Origin: Proteiniphilum sp. UBA4977
Lineage (GTDB): Bacteria; Bacteroidota; Bacteroidia; Bacteroidales; Dysgonomonadaceae
Assembly (NCBI GenBank): GCA_002398565.1
Contig: DGZP01000041.1
Span: 1,640-8,195 of the forward strand
Length of the DNA: 6,556 nt
Direction of reading: 5' to 3'
Positions within the stretch are counted from its first letter, which is position 1; each line of letters opens with the position of its first letter. Shown piece after piece: positions 1 to 6,556 of this stretch. The position numbers were made by a program, and so were the translations under genes. Under the pieces are notes generated by a model that ran no database searches, was not told the origin of the DNA, and worked only from the letters and a program-made list of their open reading frames with translations.

Positions 1-905
1 GTGGAGGGCAGGAAAATCTTGCCGATATGCGAACCAAAGGATGGGAACTTGAAGTTTCCTGGAGGGATAAGATCAGCAATGTCCTGGGTAGCCCCTTGAC
101 CTATTCTTTATCGGCAGGTCTTTCTGATTATCAGGCTAAAATTACCAAATTTGATAACCCTACCGGTTCTTTGTCAATGTATTACAAGGGTTGGAAAATG
201 GGAGACTATTGGGGATATGTTACTGATGGGTTTATAAGGGATGAGCATGAGGCTGCCCGCATGAATTATATACAAAGTTATATTTACCATACATGGAAGC
301 CTGGAGATATCCGTTATAAGGATGTTAACAACGACGGAGTGATCAATATCGGTAAAAACACGTTGGATGATTCGGGTGATCTGGTGATTATTGGAAACAA
401 TACACCCAGATACCGCTATAATGCACAGCTGGATATCAATTGGAAAGGAATTGGCCTGTGGGTGATGTTCGACGGAGTAGGAAAGCGTGATGTGTGGACC
501 AGCAGCGACCAGTTCTGGGGATTCCCGCGCGGTATCTACAACGGAAATATTTTCCAGTACCATATCGATAATACCTGGAGCCCGGAAAATCCGGATGCAT
601 ACTATCCAAGAAAGTCGTTAAACAACAGGAATATACAGCGACAATCGAAATATTTATTGAATGCAGCCTATTTAAGATTGAAAGGCCTGACCTTCAGTTA
701 TAATCTTCCGAAGAAATACGTATCCAGTTTATTTATAGAGCAATTGAGAATTTATGTGAGCGGAAATAATTTGTGGGAAAAAACACATATGCCTCCGTTT
801 ATGACTCCCGATATAACGGAGAGCCTGAGCGATGGAGGGTCCAATTCAGGAAAAGAGTATGCTTTTATGCGAAATTTTTCTCTTGGAGCAAACATTACAT
901 TTTGA
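1..905 (+). CDS. SusC/RagA-like TonB-dependent outer-membrane transporter, C-terminal fragment
   Basis: This is the C-terminal 300 codons of a SusC-family transporter, an outer-membrane beta-barrel that imports oligosaccharides using TonB energy together with its SusD partner. The frame is open from base 3. The ATG at 27 is an internal methionine in the usual SusC phrase (LADMRTKGWELEVSW), so it is not the start. Typical barrel features follow: a PGDIRYKDVNNDGVIN loop near 306-350 with the Asp/Asn-rich DxNxDG calcium-loop-like pattern common in SusC proteins, then IIGNNTPRYRY, then a GVGKRDVW segment near 475-500. The protein ends FSLGANITF, with the terminal aromatic residue expected for barrel insertion. 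The signal peptide, carboxypeptidase-like domain, TonB box and plug lie left of the window; SusC proteins are usually about 1000 residues, so roughly two thirds is missing. The stop is 28 bases before the SusD start. Family assignment is firm; the substrate cannot be read from this part. Confidence 0.95.
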   Translation, partial: GGQENLADMRTKGWELEVSWRDKISNVLGSPLTYSLSAGLSDYQAKITKFDNPTGSLSMYYKGWKMGDYWGYVTDGFIRDEHEAARMNYIQSYIYHTWKPGDIRYKDVNNDGVINIGKNTLDDSGDLVIIGNNTPRYRYNAQLDINWKGIGLWVMFDGVGKRDVWTSSDQFWGFPRGIYNGNIFQYHIDNTWSPENPDAYYPRKSLNNRNIQRQSKYLLNAAYLRLKGLTFSYNLPKKYVSSLFIEQLRIYVSGNNLWEKTHMPPFMTPDITESLSDGGSNSGKEYAFMRNFSLGANITF

Positions 906-933
906 CGATAACATAATTTAAGACACAAAAGTG

Positions 934-2703
934 ATGAAAAAATATATATATTTATTGACCTATATAACACTAACAATGATAAGCTGCAACTACCTGGATG
1001 TGGAACCTGGGGACACTATTACCGATACCCGGTTCTGGGCTACGGCCAACGGGGTTGCACTGGAACAGTATTGTCATACCTATTATCCAAGCCTGGTAAT
1101 CGGACATGGGAACCCCAATTCGTGGGACGGCAGCCCCCTGATTACCGCCGATCTGCAATCCGATAACCTCTTAAGTGGAGGTGCGAATCAGATTGCATTC
1201 GGTAAAAATGTGAAAAACCATACCGATGGGGCATGGAGTTGGGGCGTTATACGCGGATGTAATGCATTTCTGGAGAATTACATGCGTAGCCCGGCATCGG
1301 CGAATGATAAAAGACATTATGCGGGAGAGATCTATTTCTTCAAAGCTTGGGATTACTTCAATAAAATGAAACGTTTTGGCGATCTGCCCTGGTATGACAA
1401 GGTGCTGGATAAAAACGATCCGGACCTTTACAAGAAAAGGGATTCACGCGTGCTCATAACAGACTCCATACTGATGTGCCTGGACAGGGCAATAGAGTAC
1501 CTGCCCAAGCAGACCGATGTGTGCAAGGTGAGTAAAAATGCTGCTTTATTACTGAAAGCAAGAGTCTGTCTGTATGAAGGGACCTGGAGGCGTTACCGCG
1601 ATATGGAGGGCGATGAAGAACTGTTAAAGAAGGCATACGATACCGCGGGTGAATTGATGAAGACCGAATATGGACATAATCTATATACTGGTAACGGCAC
1701 GGAGATGAGCTATTTCAACCTCTTTATACAGGATCATTATCAGGGAAATCCTGAAATCATATTATCTCGTGAGTATGATCCCGCAATAAATATGGGACAT
1801 CAGATCTCCAGGCAATATCCGATGAGTAATTACGGTATGAGTAGGGATTGTTTTGAAGAATATTTGTGTTCCAGAACAGGGAAACCGATATCTGTCTGCG
1901 GATGTCACAATCCCCACATGGGATATCTGTCGGAGATGATGGATCGTGATAGACGTCTCGTACAGACTATCTGCGTGCCTGATCCGAACAGTCCTCATGC
2001 ACAGTATCTGTACAGGAAGGACGGAGGTCTTATGAAAGGAGGAGCTCCCAATATCTTCAATCTTTTTGACGGAACCAATGAACGGCCGTTTTACGGAACA
2101 TCCGTTACAGGATATTGTATTAGCAAGTTCTATAAAGCTTCGGAATGGGAAGGTACCGAGGCTTTCAAAGGAACCACCGATGCACCGGTAATGCGTTATG
2201 CCGAGGTGTTGCTCATAAGAGCCGAAGCAGGGGCTGAACTGGGACTGGACCCGGAACTGGATAAAACGATCAATGCCTTGAGGCGGCGTGTAGGGTTCTC
2301 CTTCGACCTGACTGCCAACCCTGTTGAGGATCCTGACCTTGCCAGTAAATATCCCGATATAAAAGGAGCCGACAAAAATCTTATTCGCGAGATCAGGCGG
2401 GAACGTCGTATCGAACTGTTTGCCGAGGGCTATCGATGGGATGACCTTTGTCGCTGGAGAGCAGGAGTGAACCTGTTGAACCGTGAGCGGAGAGGAGCGA
2501 TTATGGATTCCAAATTCTATTCAGCAAAAGAGATCAATATGATCAGGGAGAAAATAGGATTCGATGAGGATGGATTTATTACGCCTTATGCCATAAGGGT
2601 TACATATAAACCCTCTTTCACGGAAAAAAACTATCTGTTCAATATTCCCATTGAAGAGACTTCACTTAATCCTAATCTGTTACCCGATAATCCGGGATGG
2701 TAA
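934..2703 (+). CDS. SusD/RagB-like nutrient-binding outer-membrane lipoprotein
   Basis: A complete 589-residue SusD-family lipoprotein, the surface lid that captures glycan for the SusC barrel. A GTG at 931 lies directly before an ATG at 934. I chose the ATG because the signal peptide then begins MKKYIYLL and no ribosome site favours the GTG. The lipobox is TMISC with lipidated Cys18, followed by NYLDVEPGD, the classic start of mature SusD proteins. The N-terminal SusD-like domain (about 20-230) carries the helical TPR-type segments YFFKAWDYFNKMKRFGDLPW and ALLLKARVCLYEG. The C-terminal SusD_RagB domain has MRYAEVLLIRAEAGAELG (about 420-437), IREIRRERRIELFAEGYRWD (484-503) and the ending IPIEETSLNPNLLPDNPGW. 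Length is normal for the family (about 500-650). It follows susC by 28 bases, the standard paired arrangement. The ligand is unknown; SusD sequence rarely predicts it. The middle region is relatively Cys/His-rich (C312, C323, C325). Confidence 0.96.
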   Translation: MKKYIYLLTYITLTMISCNYLDVEPGDTITDTRFWATANGVALEQYCHTYYPSLVIGHGNPNSWDGSPLITADLQSDNLLSGGANQIAFGKNVKNHTDGAWSWGVIRGCNAFLENYMRSPASANDKRHYAGEIYFFKAWDYFNKMKRFGDLPWYDKVLDKNDPDLYKKRDSRVLITDSILMCLDRAIEYLPKQTDVCKVSKNAALLLKARVCLYEGTWRRYRDMEGDEELLKKAYDTAGELMKTEYGHNLYTGNGTEMSYFNLFIQDHYQGNPEIILSREYDPAINMGHQISRQYPMSNYGMSRDCFEEYLCSRTGKPISVCGCHNPHMGYLSEMMDRDRRLVQTICVPDPNSPHAQYLYRKDGGLMKGGAPNIFNLFDGTNERPFYGTSVTGYCISKFYKASEWEGTEAFKGTTDAPVMRYAEVLLIRAEAGAELGLDPELDKTINALRRRVGFSFDLTANPVEDPDLASKYPDIKGADKNLIREIRRERRIELFAEGYRWDDLCRWRAGVNLLNRERRGAIMDSKFYSAKEINMIREKIGFDEDGFITPYAIRVTYKPSFTEKNYLFNIPIEETSLNPNLLPDNPGW

Positions 2704-2722
2704 AACAATAAAAAATTGAAAC

Positions 2723-3682
2723 ATGATACGAATAAATGATTTAAAATCGAATAAAAAATATATTACCCTCTGGTACGTTGTATGTATGCTGTTTCTCAGC
2801 TGCTCTTCTTCATCTGATGAGGTGATGGTGTCCGGCTTGCACAAAGGGGCGAAAACCCCGTTGATGCAATCGGTTGCCGATTATATGGATAAGATCCAGG
2901 TGGTGGAAAAAGATTCGTCCTATCAGCTTACGGAGGGATTAACAATTACAGAGGTGAATTTCAGGTACTTGACCCGGCCTACCCGGATGTTTGTTGCCGA
3001 GATCGATTTAGATAAAAATCTTTCGGTTGTGACCTGTACGCCTAACAATGAAAATATTCAAGATCAGCCTCAGGTCATGCCGGAACAAATGATTTGGGCA
3101 GAAAAAGCGGGGAAAGACATATGCGTAGGTGTGAACGGCGATTTTGCCGGTAAATATACCGACAAAAATAAATTTTTCACCATGAATATTTTTGTGAAGG
3201 ACGGGCAGATACTGAAAGAGACCTATTATCCCGGGTATGAAGGCTTGTTTGTCGTTTTGAAGAATGGTGAAAGCAAAATAATTCACCCCAAGGACTTTGA
3301 GGGGATAAAAGACGATGTGCTGGAGGCCATGGGCGGATACCATTCGTTGGTAAGAGACGGAGAGGAAAATAAAGAGATGCCTGTGGATGATATTACCATG
3401 CAGTTTGGGCCCCGTACTTTTGTCGGGTTATCGAAAGATAACAAAAAATGTTTTCTGTTTGTGATAGACGGGCGTCAGGAAGGTTATTCTTCCGGGATGC
3501 GGCTGGAAGATGTCGCCACTTTATGTAAAGGCGCCGGATGCTACAATGCAATCAACCTGGATGGCGGAGGATCCAGTACTTTTGTCATCAAAGATAGAAC
3601 AGGCAGTTTTAATGTATTGAACAAACCGTCCGACGGTCAATTGCGGCCGGTTATCAACGGATTAGTAGTTATAAAAAAATGA
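2723..3682 (+). CDS. Phosphodiester glycosidase (NAGPA/DUF2233) family lipoprotein
   Basis: A 319-residue lipoprotein with a phosphodiester glycosidase domain, the family of the mammalian uncovering enzyme that removes GlcNAc from GlcNAc-1-phospho-mannose. The signal peptide ends in the lipobox LFLSC (Cys27), followed by SSSSDE, which suggests export to the outer membrane and possibly its surface. The domain spans about 75-319. Visible family motifs in order are GVNGDF (136-141), GPRTFVGL (229-236), FLFVIDGRQ (244-252) then GMRLEDVATL, and AINLDGGGSSTFV (276-288), followed by NKPSDGQLRPVINGLVV at the end. The conserved Asn139, Arg231, Asp280 and the Gly/Ser loop are all present, so an active enzyme is plausible. 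Start ATG 2723 is 19 bases after the SusD stop and gives a sensible signal peptide. The likely reaction is cleavage of a sugar-1-phosphodiester bond in the imported or surface-bound glycan; this substrate is inferred from the family, not shown. Other bacterial members have been annotated loosely as exopolysaccharide biosynthesis proteins. Confidence 0.9.
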   Translation: MIRINDLKSNKKYITLWYVVCMLFLSCSSSSDEVMVSGLHKGAKTPLMQSVADYMDKIQVVEKDSSYQLTEGLTITEVNFRYLTRPTRMFVAEIDLDKNLSVVTCTPNNENIQDQPQVMPEQMIWAEKAGKDICVGVNGDFAGKYTDKNKFFTMNIFVKDGQILKETYYPGYEGLFVVLKNGESKIIHPKDFEGIKDDVLEAMGGYHSLVRDGEENKEMPVDDITMQFGPRTFVGLSKDNKKCFLFVIDGRQEGYSSGMRLEDVATLCKGAGCYNAINLDGGGSSTFVIKDRTGSFNVLNKPSDGQLRPVINGLVVIKK

Positions 3683-3689
3683 ATAAATC

Positions 3690-5552
3690 ATGAAAATATA
3701 TAATTCCATATATCGAACTCTATGGGGAGTAATTGCATTTGCCTGTGTGTTGACGGCTTGTGACGATTCGTACGAAGTCCGCAGGGTAGAACCTAAAATA
3801 GATGTGCAGGAGTCCGTAACAAGCAGTCCGCAGACAATGCGTATGGTTGTGCCGTTAACCTCTTCATATCCTTGGTTTGCCGAGGCTTCCGGCGACTGGA
3901 TTAATATGACTAGATACAGAGGACAAGCATTGAAAGCCGATTCCATTGTCTTTTCGTGCGAGGAGAACCAAAGTATGGACGATCGTGAAGGCTGGATTGA
4001 AGTAAGGCTGATGGATCAGCTCAGTCAAGGAATAAAGGTAGTGCAAAAAGGGCGGGGGTCTCTTATCACGCTGCCTCAGAGCCTGGTCTATTTTAACCGG
4101 CAGGGCGGAGAGGTGATCATCGAAGTGGTCACTCATCAGGAATGGCAGCCGGAAGCGGCATCCAGGGACGGATTTACCTTTACCAAGGTTGATAACGGAC
4201 ATTTAAAGATTACTGCTTCTCCAAACGCTTCAGGGAAGGATCAAACAACAGAAATAAAGTTGTTTGACAAAGACAGGACAACTGATGCCACCTTGTCGAT
4301 TATTCAAAAACCGGTTGATAAAATCTTGTTTATCCCTCTGGAAAAGGAGAAAAAAGATATTGTTATCAAGAAGGAGAGTTTTGCGATTGACATTCCGGTG
4401 ACGTTGAATGTGGATTACGAGTGTGTTTCTTCCGGTTCGTGGATTGAGATAAAAGCTGATCAACAGCTGCAAGGCCATAACGTACAAAATGTAGTGGTTT
4501 CGGTAGATATTGCGAACAATCAGACAGGAGTGGAACGGGATGGATTTGTGGTGATAAAGAACAAAGGCAGCGTTGTTGAGGCATCCGACACCCTTTTCAT
4601 CGCCCAGAGAGGAAAAAATCAGATAATTTACGTTAAGCCCGGCGGTAACAGCGACGGGACATCCTGGGAACAAGCCTTCGGCTCAATACACGATGCTATG
4701 GGGGCAGCTTCCAATAACGGAGATATGGAAATCTGGGTTGCCAGTGGGAATTATCAGTTTTCTTCTACGCTTACATGGAAAGCAGTGAATGTATACGGGG
4801 GCTTTTCGGGAACGGAGACAAAACTTAAAGAGCGGAACCTGAAAAATAAACCCGTATTCAAAGGGGGCAATTTTAATTTCATGAATGCCTGGAATAACAA
4901 TGGCGATATCTGCTGGATGGACGGCATTGTTTTTGCCGATTGCGACAATTATGCCAACACAGGGGTGGGGTGTTTTGAAATCTACAAGAATCACGGATTC
5001 CGTAATTGTGAATTTCGCGACATCCGTCACGGTAAGGCTATCGGCTATTTCGAAGCATGCAAGATGATGAATTGCCTGTTCTATAACCTTCATTCTCAGA
5101 ATTATTTAATAAGGGCAAACAATTCTCAATTATACAATGTTACCATTGCAAATAGCTTATCCGACGGATGGAATTCCAATTATTTCCATGGAGGCACCAA
5201 ATTGTATAACACGCTTATCTGGAATATTAAAATAACGGGAGGATCTCGTACGCGAGCAGTAGTATGTGGAGGAGATATTCCGGCTGTTAATTGTGCCATC
5301 ATGAACGGTCTAACAGAAAAAGGACTCGTTTGCAGCAGTTGTATTGAACTGTCAGCTGATAATAGTGCACCCGGTGGTCCTCATTTTACCAATCCTACGG
5401 ACAATACACCGGACTTTTCACTCGCGGCCGGCTCGATATGTATTGATGCAGGTGACTCCGGATATCCGGGTATATCCGTCGATATTGTGGGAAACACCCG
5501 TATCATTGGTTCATCCGTTGATATAGGAGCCTATGAGTATATGGTAAAATAG
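3690..5552 (+). CDS. BACON-domain and right-handed beta-helix surface lipoprotein (choice-of-anchor-Q type)
   Basis: A 620-residue modular lipoprotein. The signal peptide ends in the lipobox VLTAC (Cys24), followed by DDSYE, an acidic stretch fitting Bacteroidota surface-export signals. Three beta-sandwich repeats of BACON type follow: about 40-121 (ASGDWINMT ... IKVVQKG), 125-208 (ends TLSIIQKP) and 212-308 (SSGSWIEIK ... LFIAQRG). Each ends in the hydrophobic strand plus Q-(R/K)-G/P typical of BACON; the second lacks the usual Trp-Ile pair. From about 311 a right-handed parallel beta-helix begins with IIYVKPGGNSDGTSWEQAF and VYGGFSGTET, and it finishes with DIVGNTRIIGSSVDIGAYEY, the ending seen in choice-of-anchor-Q proteins. 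No catalytic site can be recognised. Its place in a SusCD operon suggests a glycan-binding protein at the cell surface; a lyase or hydrolase role for the helix is possible but unsupported. The start ATG 3690 lies 7 bases after the preceding stop, so co-transcription is near certain. Confidence 0.85.
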   Translation: MKIYNSIYRTLWGVIAFACVLTACDDSYEVRRVEPKIDVQESVTSSPQTMRMVVPLTSSYPWFAEASGDWINMTRYRGQALKADSIVFSCEENQSMDDREGWIEVRLMDQLSQGIKVVQKGRGSLITLPQSLVYFNRQGGEVIIEVVTHQEWQPEAASRDGFTFTKVDNGHLKITASPNASGKDQTTEIKLFDKDRTTDATLSIIQKPVDKILFIPLEKEKKDIVIKKESFAIDIPVTLNVDYECVSSGSWIEIKADQQLQGHNVQNVVVSVDIANNQTGVERDGFVVIKNKGSVVEASDTLFIAQRGKNQIIYVKPGGNSDGTSWEQAFGSIHDAMGAASNNGDMEIWVASGNYQFSSTLTWKAVNVYGGFSGTETKLKERNLKNKPVFKGGNFNFMNAWNNNGDICWMDGIVFADCDNYANTGVGCFEIYKNHGFRNCEFRDIRHGKAIGYFEACKMMNCLFYNLHSQNYLIRANNSQLYNVTIANSLSDGWNSNYFHGGTKLYNTLIWNIKITGGSRTRAVVCGGDIPAVNCAIMNGLTEKGLVCSSCIELSADNSAPGGPHFTNPTDNTPDFSLAAGSICIDAGDSGYPGISVDIVGNTRIIGSSVDIGAYEYMVK

Positions 5553-5583
5553 TTTGAATGGATAGACAGTAAATCGAAAATCT

Positions 5584-5615
5584 GAAATAGCAGGGAAAAA
5601 CCTCTCTGCTATTTC
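5584..5615 (+). terminator. Intergenic hairpin, probable Rho-independent terminator or attenuator
   Basis: Arms GAAATAGCAG (5584-5593) and CTGCTATTTC (5606-5615) are perfect 10-bp reverse complements. The stem can extend inward by a G-T wobble, a G-C and an A-T pair, leaving a loop of about six bases (5597-5602). The 3' arm ends in ATTTC and runs into TTTAAAATT, a short T-rich tract. The hairpin starts 31 bases after the stop of the BACON/beta-helix gene, as expected for an operon terminator. However, its last base is only 15 bases before the next ATG (5631), so it may instead allow partial read-through or act on translation of that gene. The T tract is weak, which lowers certainty that it terminates fully. 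Confidence 0.6.
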
Positions 5616-5630
5616 TTTAAAATTGAAAAA

Positions 5631-6556
5631 ATGAACAGAAAATTAATTTCCTGCCATTTTATTTTCATGTTGATTGGCATCGTTATCATGAGTTGCGGAT
5701 GCAGCTGCAGCAAAGAGGCCGTTATAACGAATAAACCGGAAAAAAAATTTACATTACCGGAAAAAGCTATTGTGGTCACCAATCAGGCGAATGCCTCTAT
5801 TGTGATAGCAGATATGGTTACGCAGAAGATTGTATGGGAGTGGAACCCACTGTCGGGAAAGATACCGCAGGAAAGGAGATCATGGTTTAGCAACCCCAGC
5901 GAGGTGAAGCCGGTATATGATAACAGCTGTATATTGATGACGGCATCAGGCGGCGCGGTGGCACTGATCCGCATAGCCGACAAGAAAGTTTTGTTCTACG
6001 GGCATGCCGGCGTTAATCCGCACTCGGCGGAACTGCTTCCCGACGGGAATATTGTTACCGCCTCTTCCACCGACGGGATTCTGGCTACATTCCGTACCGA
6101 TACCCTGAAAGGATACGGCGAGATGGTCGCCAAATATGAGCTTCCGGCCGCTCACAATCTGTTTTGGGATAAGAAACGGGGCAAGCTTTATTCGGCGACA
6201 CATGTGATGAATATTTACGATTACAACGGACAGAAAGACAAACCGCTTCTCAAGAATCAAATGAAGGTCGAAGTAGCTTCGAGCGATGAACCTCTTCGCT
6301 CTTCACACGATCTGTTTCCCGTAAACGGTGAGGAAGATATGTTGTGGCTTACGACCAACGAAAGGGTTTGGAAATATGATCAGAAAAGCAATAGAATCCA
6401 ATCGGCATATCGTTTTCCGGCGGTAAAAAGTATTTCCGATTCCCGTTTCGGAACAATCATGCTGTGTCCCGACGAAGAGTGGTGGGCAGATCATTTGGTG
6501 GACGAAAACGGAAATGTTGTATTTAGGGCTTATGGGTTTAAAATTTATAAAGCTCG
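5631..6556 (+). CDS. Beta-propeller-like lipoprotein, probable DUF6528 family, open at right edge
   Basis: An open frame of 308 codons without a stop, running off the right edge. It starts MNRKLISCHF, has a hydrophobic signal segment and the lipobox VIMSC (Cys22), followed by GCSCSKE. The mature protein shows repeated blade-like units: an opening strand AIVVTNQANASIVIADM then IVWEWNP (about 46-73), then units beginning near 88, 129, 172, 224 and 263 with a common pattern of a polar residue followed by hydrophobic strands ending in TAS/SAT/LTT. This is consistent with a six- or seven-bladed propeller, and the NQAN...IVWEW start resembles DUF6528 proteins found in Bacteroidota PULs. Function of that family is not known to me. 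The last visible residues, GFKIYKA plus a partial Arg codon, look like the final strand, so the true end is probably a few codons beyond the window. It follows the hairpin at 5584-5615 and may be expressed at a different level from the upstream genes. A PQQ- or arylsulfotransferase-like propeller is an alternative. Confidence 0.75.
   Translation, partial: MNRKLISCHFIFMLIGIVIMSCGCSCSKEAVITNKPEKKFTLPEKAIVVTNQANASIVIADMVTQKIVWEWNPLSGKIPQERRSWFSNPSEVKPVYDNSCILMTASGGAVALIRIADKKVLFYGHAGVNPHSAELLPDGNIVTASSTDGILATFRTDTLKGYGEMVAKYELPAAHNLFWDKKRGKLYSATHVMNIYDYNGQKDKPLLKNQMKVEVASSDEPLRSSHDLFPVNGEEDMLWLTTNERVWKYDQKSNRIQSAYRFPAVKSISDSRFGTIMLCPDEEWWADHLVDENGNVVFRAYGFKIYKA

Noticed and set aside
174..563. 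129-codon minus-strand open frame opposite susC
   Set aside because: The plus-strand frame matches SusC motifs throughout, so this is a shadow frame.
3864..4202. Minus-strand frames around the start of the BACON gene as evidence of a divergent gene
   Set aside because: The intergenic gap here is 7 bases and the plus-strand genes have intact signal peptides and domain motifs, so no divergent gene is supported.
4230..4673. 147-codon open frame on the minus strand inside the BACON/beta-helix gene
   Set aside because: It lies wholly within a well-supported gene, its translation resembles no family I recognise and has low-complexity shadow character, and it has no visible leader of its own.
4885..5067. 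Small plus-strand frame overlapping the beta-helix gene in another register
   Set aside because: Sixty codons nested in a real gene without motifs; an out-of-frame shadow. The same applies to 5344-5526.
4683..5093. 136-codon minus-strand open frame opposite the beta-helix region
   Set aside because: Antisense to a clear coding region, with no domain motifs and no promoter or ribosome site visible.
5545..5560. Possible Bacteroides -7 promoter element (TTTG at 5553-5556 preceded by TA) for the propeller gene
   Set aside because: Spacing does not fit TAnnTTTG (only one base between TA and TTTG), and I see no matching -33 TTTG at the right distance within the end of the upstream gene.

Overview
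This window looks like part of a Bacteroidota (probably Bacteroidales) polysaccharide utilization locus (PUL). The evidence is a SusC-type TonB-dependent transporter followed directly by a SusD-type lipoprotein. Lipobox signal peptides, BACON-like modules, AT-rich leaders without clear Shine-Dalgarno sequences and moderate GC content also fit. The genus cannot be decided from the sequence.

Layout, all on the + strand: (1) 1-905, the C-terminal part of a SusC/RagA-like outer-membrane transporter, cut by the left edge. (2) 934-2703, a complete SusD/RagB-like glycan-binding lipoprotein. (3) 2723-3682, a lipoprotein with a phosphodiester glycosidase (NAGPA/DUF2233) domain. (4) 3690-5552, a modular lipoprotein with about three BACON-like domains followed by a right-handed beta-helix ending in a choice-of-anchor-Q type motif. 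(5) An intergenic hairpin at 5584-5615, followed by 5631-6556, a beta-propeller-like lipoprotein probably of the DUF6528 family, open at the right edge and probably within a few codons of its end. Genes 1-4 are separated by 28, 19 and 7 bases and are almost certainly one operon. The hairpin just before gene 5 could end or attenuate that transcript. No gene-free stretch exceeds 80 bases.

Reading of the system: SusC and SusD import an oligosaccharide across the outer membrane. The BACON/beta-helix lipoprotein sits where a surface glycan-binding protein is usually found. The NAGPA-domain protein is the only recognisable enzyme and suggests a ligand with a sugar-phosphodiester linkage. No classical glycoside hydrolase, polysaccharide lyase, sulfatase or regulator (ECF sigma/anti-sigma, hybrid two-component) lies in the window, so the substrate is not determined. 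The most interesting points are the unusual enzyme content and the in-phase histidines in the repeats of the terminal propeller protein.
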